Positions 8,893-16,271 of a DNA stretch of 64,000 nt are shown piece after piece. The stretch's first letter is position 1. Each line of letters starts with the position of its first letter. The stretch is from Burkholderiales bacterium RIFCSPHIGHO2_12_FULL_69_20 (lineage in GTDB: Bacteria > Pseudomonadota > Gammaproteobacteria > Burkholderiales > Burkholderiaceae_C). A program made the position numbers and the translations under genes. The DNA lies in the NCBI GenBank assembly GCA_001770815.1, contig MESD01000043.1:1-64000 (forward strand). The letters are read 5' to 3'. The notes under the pieces are model-generated. The model saw only the letters and a list, made by a program, of their open reading frames with translations. It had not been told where the DNA came from and did no database searches.

Positions 8893-9644
8893 CCGCCGCA
8901 GCCGAGGTCCTGCTGAGAGGCACCGACATCAGCCGTCGCTGGGGCGGCCTGGTGGCCGTCAACAAGGTGTCGCTGGCACTGGCGCGCGGCACGGTGCATG
9001 CCGTGATCGGCACCAACGGCGCGGGCAAGTCCACGCTGATCAACATCCTGTCAGGCGAGATCCCGCCCTCCGGCGGCACGGTGCAGTTGCTGGGCCAGGA
9101 CGTCACCGCCTGGTCGCAGCCCAAGCGCGCCCGCGCCGGCCTGGGCCGCAGCTACCAGCGCAACACCATCTACCCGGGCTTCAGCGTGTTCGAGAACTGC
9201 CGGCTGGCCGCGCAGGCGCGCACGCAGAAGCCGTGGTGGTGGTGGCAGAACGCCCAGCATTGCCCGGCCAGCACCGCCGCCGCACACGCCGCGGCCACCC
9301 GCGCCGGGCTGGACGACCAGCTCGACCGCCCGGCCGGCCTGCTGAGCCACGGCCAGAAGCGCCAGTTGGAGATCGCCATGTGCCTGGCCACCGCGCCCGA
9401 GGTGCTGTTGCTCGACGAGCCGCTGGCCGGCATGGGTGCCGAAGAGACCGAGCGCATGCTTGCGCTGCTGGCCGAGCTGAAATCGGCCCACGCCATCCTG
9501 CTGGTCGAACACGACATGGACGCGGTGTTCCGCATCGCCGACACCATCACCGTGATGGTCAACGGCGCGGTGATCGCCAGCGGCAGCCCCGACTTCGTGC
9601 GCAACAGCCATGAAGTACAGGCCGCTTACCTCGGGGGTCATTGA
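8889..9644 (+). CDS. ABC transporter ATPase, LivG type
   Basis: A 251-residue ATPase. Walker A GTNGAGKST is at 41-49, the signature LSHGQ at 152-156 and Walker B LLLDEP at 173-178. One of the two nucleotide-binding subunits of the importer. Residues 116-119 are four consecutive tryptophans in the helical insert (KPWWWWQN), an unusual local feature. It overlaps LivM by 4 bases and ends one base before the LivF start. Confidence 0.9.
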   Translation: MTAAAEVLLRGTDISRRWGGLVAVNKVSLALARGTVHAVIGTNGAGKSTLINILSGEIPPSGGTVQLLGQDVTAWSQPKRARAGLGRSYQRNTIYPGFSVFENCRLAAQARTQKPWWWWQNAQHCPASTAAAHAAATRAGLDDQLDRPAGLLSHGQKRQLEIAMCLATAPEVLLLDEPLAGMGAEETERMLALLAELKSAHAILLVEHDMDAVFRIADTITVMVNGAVIASGSPDFVRNSHEVQAAYLGGH

Positions 9645-9645
9645 G

Positions 9646-10362
9646 ATGACGGGCACCGAACTGATCCTGGAGGCGCGCGACATCCACGCCTGGTACGGCT
9701 CCAGCCATGTGCTGCACGGCATCGCGCTGCAGATCGCCCGCGGCGAGACGGTGGGCCTGCTGGGCCGCAACGGCATGGGCAAGAGCACGCTGATCCGCAC
9801 GCTGCTGGGCCATGTGCCGCAGCGTGACGGCCACATCGCCTTCTTCGGGCAAGACCTGTCGCGCGGCAAGCCGCACGAGGTGGCGCGCCTGGGCGTGGCC
9901 TACGTGCCCGAGGGCCGCGGCATATTCCCCAACCTGAGCGTGCGCGAGAACCTGGTGATGGCCGCCCGCCCGGGCCGCGACGGCCGCAGCAACTGGCCTT
10001 ACGAACAGGTGCTCGACACCTTTCCGCGCCTGAAGGAGCGGCTGACCAACCTGGGCGCGCAGCTGTCGGGTGGCGAGCAGCAGATGCTGTCGATAGGCCG
10101 CGCGCTGATGACGCACCCCGCGCTGATCATCCTGGACGAGGCCACCGAAGGCCTGGCCCCGTTGATCGTGGCCGAGATCTGGCGCGTCATTGGAGAGATT
10201 CGCGGCGCGGGGATCGCCACGCTGATCGTCGACCGCGACTACCGCAAGGTGCTGGCCCGCGCCGACCGCGCGCTGGTGCTGCAGAAGGGCCAGGTGGTGC
10301 TGGCCGGCGAGGCCGACGCCGTGGCCGCCAGCCCGGCGCTGGCGGGCTTCCTGGGCGTCTGA
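9646..10362 (+). CDS. ABC transporter ATPase, LivF type
   Basis: A 238-residue ATPase with Walker A GRNGMGKST (40-48), signature LSGGEQ (140-145) and Walker B LIILDEA (160-166). The ATG at 9646 is chosen over an in-frame ATG at 9610 because it has a GGGGG purine run upstream and starts directly before the typical LivF opening. The switch region reads LIVDRDYRK where most LivF proteins have an LVEQN-like sequence, a small departure. Last gene of the importer operon; it converges on terC. Confidence 0.88.
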   Translation: MTGTELILEARDIHAWYGSSHVLHGIALQIARGETVGLLGRNGMGKSTLIRTLLGHVPQRDGHIAFFGQDLSRGKPHEVARLGVAYVPEGRGIFPNLSVRENLVMAARPGRDGRSNWPYEQVLDTFPRLKERLTNLGAQLSGGEQQMLSIGRALMTHPALIILDEATEGLAPLIVAEIWRVIGEIRGAGIATLIVDRDYRKVLARADRALVLQKGQVVLAGEADAVAASPALAGFLGV

Positions 10363-10399
10363 GGCCCGTTGAAGTCTGCCGAGGCCCGCCGGCGCGGTC

Positions 10400-11149
10400 T
10401 CAATCGCCGGGAATGTGCGGCGGGTGCAGCTGCACCGGCTTGGCCGATTTCTTGCGCAGGCGGATGTTGATCATCTCGACCACCAGCGAGAACGCCATCG
10501 CGAAGTAGACGTAACCCTTGGGCACGTGGCTGTCGAAGCCTTCGGCCACCAGCACCACGCCGACCACCACCAGGAACGACAACGCCAGCATCTTGATGGT
10601 CGGGTGGTCGGACACGAAATGACCGATCGGCCGGGCGAACAGCATCATCAGCGCCACCGAGGCCACCACCGCGGCGATCATGATGCGCACGTCGTCGACC
10701 ATGCCCACCGCAGTGATGATGGAGTCGAGCGAGAACACCAGGTCGACCAGCATGATCTGCAGGATCACGCCGGTGAAGGTGGCGCCGACGACGCCGGGGC
10801 CATGTCCCTCCTCGCCTTCGAGCGACTGGTGAATCTCGCTGGTGCTCTTCCAGATCAGGAACAGCCCGCCCAGGATCAGGATCAGGTCGCGGCCCGAGAT
10901 CTCCTGGCCCAGCACCGTGAACAGCGGCGCCACCAGGCCGACGATCCAGGCCAGCACCAGCAGCAGGCCGATGCGCATGAACATCGCCATGAACAGGCCC
11001 AGGCGCCGCGCCAGCTCGCGCCGCGCCGGCGGCAGCTTGTCCACCAGGATCGAGATGAAGATGATGTTGTCGATGCCCAGCACCAGCTCCAGCGCCGTCA
11101 GGGTGGCAAAGGCAATCCAGGTCTGGGGGTTGGTCAGCAGTTCGAGCAT
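10400..11149 (-). CDS. TerC family integral membrane protein
   Basis: A 249-residue membrane protein with about seven segments. The N-terminal ALELVLGIDNIIFISIL and the internal DLVFSLDSIITAVGM are the paired acidic motifs of the TerC family. Members are linked to manganese or calcium export and to metal loading of exported enzymes; no substrate can be assigned. It is convergent to the importer operon and monocistronic as far as can be seen. Confidence 0.9.
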   Translation of the reverse strand: MLELLTNPQTWIAFATLTALELVLGIDNIIFISILVDKLPPARRELARRLGLFMAMFMRIGLLLVLAWIVGLVAPLFTVLGQEISGRDLILILGGLFLIWKSTSEIHQSLEGEEGHGPGVVGATFTGVILQIMLVDLVFSLDSIITAVGMVDDVRIMIAAVVASVALMMLFARPIGHFVSDHPTIKMLALSFLVVVGVVLVAEGFDSHVPKGYVYFAMAFSLVVEMINIRLRKKSAKPVQLHPPHIPGD

Positions 11150-11253
11150 GGCGGCGGGGCCCCTGGCCGAGAAGGAAAGGGCAAAACCGCGTATTTTCGC
11201 CGCAGTCGATTCACCGCACGCGCGACAGGTGTACCGCGGCCCGGACCGCGTGA

Positions 11254-12399
11254 TCAGGACAAGCCGCTGCGACGCCGGTAGATGGTGTTGCGGCTGATGC
11301 CCAGCTGGCGCGCGGCGGCCGAGACATTGCCGTCCAGCGCGGCCAGCGTGCGCGCGATGGCCTGGCGCTCCAGGTCACGCATGTTGACGGGCGCAGTGGG
11401 CAGCGGGCAGCTGCGCTCGTCTGGCGCGCCAGCGCTGTCGTCGGTGCCGCCCGCCCAATCGGCGCCCGTGGCGACCTGCGCCGGTTCACCCTCGAAGCGC
11501 GCCATCACCTGCAGGCCGGACAACGACAGCATCTCCACCAGATCACCGCGCTGGCGCGCCGGGCGTGAAAACAGCGATTGCAGCCGGCGGTCGAACAACT
11601 CGCCGAAAGCCCGGCCCACCAGCGCCGCGCGTGGCAGGCACAGCAACCGCGCCGCCACCCGGTTGACGCCGGTGATGCGGCCCTCGGCATCCACCTGCAG
11701 CAGCCCCTCCATCGGCGTGCCCACCAGCTCGATGCGCGGATGGAAGTGCACCAGCAGCCGGTCGCGCGCGGGCGTGAACAGGCTGTTCTCGATCGCCGCG
11801 GCCGCATCCACCACCAGCGAGAAGATGTCGAAGGCCGGCACGTTGTCATAGGCGGTGATGTCGAGCGCGCCCAGCCGCTGGCCGCTGGGGCTGTCGATGG
11901 GCGCGGCCACGCAGAAGAACGCGCGCACGTTGTCGAAGAAATGCGCATCACGCCCCACCAGGTAGGGCAGGCCCTCGGCGATGGAGATGGCCGGCGCAGT
12001 GGTGCCCACACAACGCTCGGACACGTTCACGCCCTTGCGCGAGGCATGCAGCAGCATGGCCGGCGTGGCCGCCTCGTGGCACAGGCGGTCGATGATCACG
12101 CCGCTGGTGTTGAACAGCAGCACCGTGCAGCCGGTGCCACGCAGCGCATGGGCCAGGCGCTCGGTCTCGGGGCGGGCGCTGCGCACCAGTTCGCCGTGGC
12201 GATCGTCCAGCTCGGCCAGCATCGACCGCGAGACCAGCTCGAAGTTGATGCGCTCACCCTCGCGCATGCCGGCATCGCTGCAGCGTTGCCACGAGCGCAG
12301 CAACGGTGCTTCGTCGTCGCGCGGCTGTATCCAGGGCGACACGCGGTAGTGGCCACGCACGGTGCGCAGGCGTGCATGGAGATCGGAGATGCTGTTCAT
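11254..12399 (-). CDS. AcoR-like regulator (GAF, PAS, Fis-type HTH) without AAA+ domain
   Basis: A 381-residue regulator. The N-terminal third has the AcoR-type block LLRSWQRCSDAGM followed by a GAF-like sensor (SERCVGTTAPAISIAEGLPY). A short PAS-like segment follows (VDAEGRITGVNRVAARLL), and the C-terminus is a Fis-type helix-turn-helix (GNVSAAARQLGISRNTIYRR). The AAA+ domain needed to activate sigma-54 is missing between PAS and HTH, so it probably acts on a sigma-70 promoter. It is divergent from the PQQ dehydrogenase operon, which it most likely controls, with a perfect inverted repeat between them. Confidence 0.88.
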   Translation of the reverse strand: MNSISDLHARLRTVRGHYRVSPWIQPRDDEAPLLRSWQRCSDAGMREGERINFELVSRSMLAELDDRHGELVRSARPETERLAHALRGTGCTVLLFNTSGVIIDRLCHEAATPAMLLHASRKGVNVSERCVGTTAPAISIAEGLPYLVGRDAHFFDNVRAFFCVAAPIDSPSGQRLGALDITAYDNVPAFDIFSLVVDAAAAIENSLFTPARDRLLVHFHPRIELVGTPMEGLLQVDAEGRITGVNRVAARLLCLPRAALVGRAFGELFDRRLQSLFSRPARQRGDLVEMLSLSGLQVMARFEGEPAQVATGADWAGGTDDSAGAPDERSCPLPTAPVNMRDLERQAIARTLAALDGNVSAAARQLGISRNTIYRRRSGLS

Positions 12400-12653
12400 G
12401 CCTGTCCCGTCTGTCTCGGAGGTGGCTCAACTTTGGCCCGGGGCGGTGTTGCACGCTGCAACACCGGGTGGCCGGCCACGGCCCGACAAGGGCCCGCTGC
12501 GCACTGTAGGCAGCGCACGGGCCCCCGGCGAACTAGGGAAAGCCCGAGCCGTATGGACAAGCCGTGTGCCAACACCCAACATACGCAGACCGGCATGTCA
12601 CGCCCTGCCGGCCGCAACGGCTGCAAGCCGCCCCCACGACGAGGAGACACAAG
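12400..12653. other. Divergent intergenic region (regulator / PQQ dehydrogenase)
   Basis: 254 bases without a gene. Besides the operator at 12445-12465 it has an imperfect GC-rich inverted repeat around 12490-12525 with GGGCCCG and CGGGCCC arms, and a GAGGAGA ribosome site at 12641-12647 for the dehydrogenase. I could not place -35/-10 boxes with confidence. Confidence 0.6.
12445..12465. promoter_or_regulatory. Perfect 9-3-9 inverted repeat, probable operator
   Basis: GGTGTTGCA and its exact complement TGCAACACC are separated by CGC. The site lies 45 bases upstream of the AcoR-like regulator and 190 bases upstream of the PQQ dehydrogenase. A Fis-type HTH dimer could bind here. No sigma-54 -24/-12 spacing was found nearby. 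Confidence 0.6.
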
Positions 12654-14333
12654 ATGAAGATCACCCGATGGCTGGCCGCCACCGCCACACTGGCCGCCCT
12701 GGCCCAGCTGGGCACATCGCCCGCACTGGCGCAATCGGCTGAAGCGCTGAAGGCCGACGCCGGCACGCCCGGCGACATCCTGACCTACGGCATGGGCTAC
12801 AACAACCAGCGCTACAGCCCGCTCAAGCAGATCAACACCAAGAACGCGTCCAAGCTGCAGCCCACGTGGGCCTACAGCCTGAACAACCCGCAAAGCCAGG
12901 AGAGCCAGCCCATCGTGCATGAGGGTGTGATGTACGTCACCACCTTCAACAGCACCGTGGCGCTCGATCCGCTGACCGGCAAGCAGCTGTGGAAGCAGGA
13001 GATCGAGCTGCCGCAGGACGTGTTCAAGTACGCCTGCTGCGGCATCCTGAACCGCGGCGCGGCCATCTATGACGGCAAGCTCTACCGCGTGACGCTGGAC
13101 GCCCACGTCATGGCGATGGACGCCAAGACCGGCAAGCAGCTGTGGAAGATGAAGGCCGCCGACTACCAGGACGGCCATGCCATGACCAGCGCGCCGCTGA
13201 TCGCCGGCGGGGTGGTGATCACCGGCATCGCCGGTGGCGAGTACGGCACGCGCGGCTTCATCGACGGCTGGGACCCGGCCACCGGCAAGCACCTGTGGAA
13301 GTTCTACACCACCGCCGCGCCCGATCAGAAGGGCGGCAACACCTGGCCCGGCGACACCCACAGCAAGGGCGGCGCCCCCACCTGGCTGACCGGCGCCTAC
13401 GACCCGGATCTGGATCTGGTGTACTGGGGCACCGGCAACGGCGGCCCGTGGAACCCGCAGGTGCGCCTGGGCGACAACCTCTACATCTGCTCGGTGGTGG
13501 CCATCCGTCCGAAGACCGGCGAGCTGGTCTGGCACTACCAGTTCAGCCCCAACGACCCGTACGACTACGACGCCACCGAGGTGGGCATGCTGGTCGACAT
13601 CAAGATCGACGGCCAGCCGCGCAAGGTGCTGGCGCAGGCCAACCGCAACGGCTTCTTCTACGTGCTCGACCGCGCCAACGGCAAGCTGCTGGCCGCCAAC
13701 CCGTACGTGAAGGTGAACTGGGCCGAGAAGATCGACATGGCCACCGGCCGCCCGGTCGAGAGCGACGTGACCCGCCGCGCCCGTGCCGGCGAGGACGTGG
13801 AAGTCTGGCCCTCGGTGCTGGGCGGCAAGAACTGGACGCCGATGTCCTGGAACCCGACCACCGGCCTGGCTTATGCCAACACGCTGAACATGTCGTGGCC
13901 GTACCAGATCGCCAAGCAGGATTACAAGCGCGGCGAGTGGTACGTGGGCGTCAACCTGCGCGGCGTCAACTTCACCAAGGGCCAGACGCACGGCTACCTC
14001 AGCGCCATCGACCCGATGACCGGCAAGAGCAAGTGGCAGATGGCCTGGCCGGGCCAGCCCAGCATGGCGGGCACCCTGTCCACCGGCGGCGGGCTGGTGT
14101 TCACCGGCGCGGCCACCGGCGAGTTCATCGCGGTGGATGCCAACAACGGCAAGAAGCTCTACGAGTTCAACGTCGGCACCGGCATCATCGGCCTGCCCGT
14201 CACCTGGGAGCACAAGGGCAAGCAGTACGTGACCATCGTGGCCGGCGCCGGCGGCGTATGGGCGGTGCTGGGCGACGAGCGCATGGCGGCCACCCCTGCG
14301 GGTGGGTCCGTTTGGACCTTCGCCTTGAAATGA
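12654..14333 (+). CDS. PQQ-dependent alcohol dehydrogenase, lanthanide-type signature
   Basis: A 559-residue periplasmic quinoprotein of the methanol/ethanol dehydrogenase family, with a signal peptide ending around PALAQ (residue 25). The adjacent cysteine pair C128-C129, typical of the disulfide over PQQ, is in YACCGILNRG. The catalytic aspartate is D304 in PYDYDATE, and D306 two residues later is the extra aspartate that marks lanthanide-dependent enzymes (XoxF, ExaF/PedH); calcium enzymes have Ala, Ser or Thr there. No haem motif is present, so electrons should pass to a separate cytochrome, encoded next. The start at 12654 has a GAGGAGA ribosome site. The alcohol oxidised cannot be told from sequence. 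Confidence 0.93.
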   Translation: MKITRWLAATATLAALAQLGTSPALAQSAEALKADAGTPGDILTYGMGYNNQRYSPLKQINTKNASKLQPTWAYSLNNPQSQESQPIVHEGVMYVTTFNSTVALDPLTGKQLWKQEIELPQDVFKYACCGILNRGAAIYDGKLYRVTLDAHVMAMDAKTGKQLWKMKAADYQDGHAMTSAPLIAGGVVITGIAGGEYGTRGFIDGWDPATGKHLWKFYTTAAPDQKGGNTWPGDTHSKGGAPTWLTGAYDPDLDLVYWGTGNGGPWNPQVRLGDNLYICSVVAIRPKTGELVWHYQFSPNDPYDYDATEVGMLVDIKIDGQPRKVLAQANRNGFFYVLDRANGKLLAANPYVKVNWAEKIDMATGRPVESDVTRRARAGEDVEVWPSVLGGKNWTPMSWNPTTGLAYANTLNMSWPYQIAKQDYKRGEWYVGVNLRGVNFTKGQTHGYLSAIDPMTGKSKWQMAWPGQPSMAGTLSTGGGLVFTGAATGEFIAVDANNGKKLYEFNVGTGIIGLPVTWEHKGKQYVTIVAGAGGVWAVLGDERMAATPAGGSVWTFALK

Positions 14334-14335
14334 CC

Positions 14336-14416
14336 CCCCCCCGAAGCGCCTTTGGCGCTCCCCCCCAGGGGGGCGCCGCTGGCGGACCGGCGAAGCCGGC
14401 TCCGCGGCGGCCGCTT
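14336..14416. repeat. Palindromic repeat, family 1 (between PQQ dehydrogenase and cytochrome c)
   Basis: It begins three bases after the dehydrogenase stop. It contains GAAGCGCC/GGCGCT arms, a CCCCCC/GGGGGG core, and a nested CCGCTGGCGGACCGGC hairpin closing with GCCGG, and it ends in GCTTGG. The layout and orientation relative to transcription match the copies at 6870-6950 and 19921-20013. Confidence 0.7.
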
Positions 14417-14437
14417 GGTTTCTCAGCGTGCGTGCGG

Positions 14438-14752
14438 ATGGCGGGGCTGCTGCTGGCCCTGCCGGTGGCCGGGCTGGCGCAGGCCACAGCGGGCAAGTTC
14501 GAGCCGGCGCAGATCGAGGCCGGGCGCGCGCAGTTCCACCGCACCTGCGCCCAGTGCCACGGGCGCAACATGATCAACGCCGGCACCACGGTGTACGACC
14601 TGCGCAAGTTCCCGGTCGATCAGCCCGAGCGCTTTCAGCACAGCGTGACCAACGGCAAGGGCAACATGCCCTCGTTCAAGGAAGCGCTCACGCCCGAGCA
14701 GATCGCCGTGCTGTGGGCCTACATCGGCAGCCGTGGTGGCAAAGAGAACTAG
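14438..14752 (+). CDS. Small c-type cytochrome of the PQQ dehydrogenase operon
   Basis: A 104-residue secreted monohaem cytochrome with a signal peptide (MAGLLLALPVAGLAQA) and one haem-binding motif CAQCH followed by GRNMINAG. The distal methionine is probably in NMPSF. It is the likely electron acceptor of the dehydrogenase. The start is uncertain: ATG 14438, GTG 14432, and even the ATG at 14330 overlapping the dehydrogenase stop are all in frame. The longest choice would translate the palindromic repeat, so 14438 is preferred. It overlaps the next gene by 20 bases. Confidence 0.85.
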   Translation: MAGLLLALPVAGLAQATAGKFEPAQIEAGRAQFHRTCAQCHGRNMINAGTTVYDLRKFPVDQPERFQHSVTNGKGNMPSFKEALTPEQIAVLWAYIGSRGGKEN

Positions 14753-15689
14753 CGCGCGCCGCCTGGCGCCGCTGGTGTGGGCCGTCGGCCTGCTGTGCGG
14801 CGCCGCGTGGGCCCAACCCGTGCCGCTCACCGTGTGCGTATCGGCCGACAACCCGCCGCTGTCGCACCTGGTGGGCCGGCAGCCGCGCGGCCTGGACCTG
14901 CGCATCGCGCAGGCCGCGGCCGACGCGCTGGGCCGCCCGCTGAAGGTGCTGCCCTTCGAGACCTCGTTCGAGAAGGAAAGCTCGCTGGCCCGCGAGGTGT
15001 CGGCCTTGCTGTCGGCCGGCCTGTGCGACGCGGCCAGCGGCTTCCCGCTGCTGGCCGGTGATTTTGCGGCGGCCGCGGGAGACAAGTCGCGCACGCCCGA
15101 CTATCCCGGCGCCAAGCGCAAGCGCGAACGACCTTTCATCGCCTTGCAGTCGCTGGCGCCCAGCCGCGCCTACTTCAGCGCGGCGCTGGGCGTGGTGCAG
15201 CCGGCCGGCGCGCCACCGCTGAACCACCTGGGCGACCTGGGTGAGCGGCGCATCGGCGTGGTCTCGGGCACGCTGGGCGGCGCCGTGGCGATGGGCTGGA
15301 AGCAGGGCGCGCTGCGCAGCCGGCTGGTGTCGCTGGGCCAGAAGGAGCAACCGCTGGACGAACTGGCCGCCGCGCCGGCGGCCGGCGCCACGACGCGCCG
15401 CTTCGATGGCGTGCTGATGCCGCTGGCGCTGTTCGACGGCTGGATGGTGCAGCACCCGCGCGCGCCGCTGGTGGCGGCCGGCTGGCAGCGCTCGATCGGG
15501 GTGAACCTGGGCTTCGTCACGCTGGCCAGCGACACCACCGTGCGGCCGGCACTCGATGCGGTGATCAGCCGCGCGCTGGCCGATGGCAGCCTGCCACGCT
15601 GGGCCGCCGAAGAGGGCGTGACCTGGTCGGCCCCCGGGCAGCCCGAGGTGACACGCGGCCCCAACCTGGCCGATCTGACCAGCGACTGA
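14733..15689 (+). CDS. XoxJ/MoxJ-like quinoprotein-associated periplasmic binding protein
   Basis: A 318-residue secreted protein of the SBP_bac_3-like group that accompanies PQQ alcohol dehydrogenases. The signal peptide ends near GAAWAQ and the mature part opens LTVCVSADNPPLSH. XoxJ/MoxJ proteins are thought to help activate or mature the dehydrogenase rather than import a nutrient, and no transporter genes are next to this one. The start is a GTG (14733 or 14736) inside the cytochrome gene, so translation is coupled. Its presence strengthens the lanthanide-type reading of the operon. Confidence 0.85.
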   Translation: MVAKRTSARRLAPLVWAVGLLCGAAWAQPVPLTVCVSADNPPLSHLVGRQPRGLDLRIAQAAADALGRPLKVLPFETSFEKESSLAREVSALLSAGLCDAASGFPLLAGDFAAAAGDKSRTPDYPGAKRKRERPFIALQSLAPSRAYFSAALGVVQPAGAPPLNHLGDLGERRIGVVSGTLGGAVAMGWKQGALRSRLVSLGQKEQPLDELAAAPAAGATTRRFDGVLMPLALFDGWMVQHPRAPLVAAGWQRSIGVNLGFVTLASDTTVRPALDAVISRALADGSLPRWAAEEGVTWSAPGQPEVTRGPNLADLTSD

Positions 15690-15759
15690 TCCGCAGCGCC
15701 GCCGCGCTGCCGTCGCTGCCATCACATCCACGCACCGGCAACCGCCGGTCAGGCCCCGC

Positions 15760-16161
15760 TCAATGGCCGGCAGCCACCCCGTAGAAGCCGGCGCTGGCGC
15801 CATCGCGCTCGCGCAGCAGCCGGCAGGTGTCGCCGCCCCGCGCCAGGCCATCGGCGGCCAGCGGCTGGGCCACCACGTGATAACCGGCCGGCAGATCGAC
15901 CAGCAGCAGGCCTTGCACCTGCCGGCAATCGTCGACGGCCTCGCACTTGCCGGGCACCGGCCGCTGCTGCGTGACCAGGCAGCCGGCCTGGTTGAGCACC
16001 ATCGCCGAGCCGGCCGCCGCCGCCAAACTGGCCAGCGTCGCCTGCTCGGCCTGGGCCTGGAACTCGACCAGCGCCGGCAGCGCGGCCACCGAGGCGGTGC
16101 CGGCGATGGTGATGGCGGCGAGCTGCTCGACCAACGTGAAGCCGCGTGGACGACGCTGCAT
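15760..16161 (-). CDS. Type IV prepilin-like / pseudopilin protein
   Basis: A 133-residue protein with a short basic leader (MQRRPRG) and the prepilin peptidase site G-FTLVEQ, where E5 of the mature protein is conserved, followed by a hydrophobic helix. The C-terminal part has cysteines at PGKCEAVDDC and GDTCRLL that could form the pilin disulfides. ATG 16161 gives a standard leader; an ATG at 16185 would add eight residues. No other pilus gene is nearby, so it is an orphan minor pilin or pseudopilin. Confidence 0.82.
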   Translation of the reverse strand: MQRRPRGFTLVEQLAAITIAGTASVAALPALVEFQAQAEQATLASLAAAAGSAMVLNQAGCLVTQQRPVPGKCEAVDDCRQVQGLLLVDLPAGYHVVAQPLAADGLARGGDTCRLLRERDGASAGFYGVAAGH

Positions 16162-16271
16162 GGTGACCCCGATGGTGTTGAACATCCGACCCCGAGTGTG
16201 CTGCGGGCGGCCGCCGCGGCCCATCCCGGGCCTGCACGGAGCGTCCCCCCGGATCGTGGGGGGCGCCACCG

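Noticed and set aside
12434-12460. Sigma-54 promoter for the PQQ dehydrogenase
   Set aside because: A TGGC and a TTGCA are present, but the GG to GC spacing is 14 rather than 10 bases, and the nearby regulator lacks the AAA+ domain.
12396-14213. Minus-strand open frame of 605 codons opposite the PQQ dehydrogenase
   Set aside because: It is a mirror frame of a clear quinoprotein, with no domain signal of its own.
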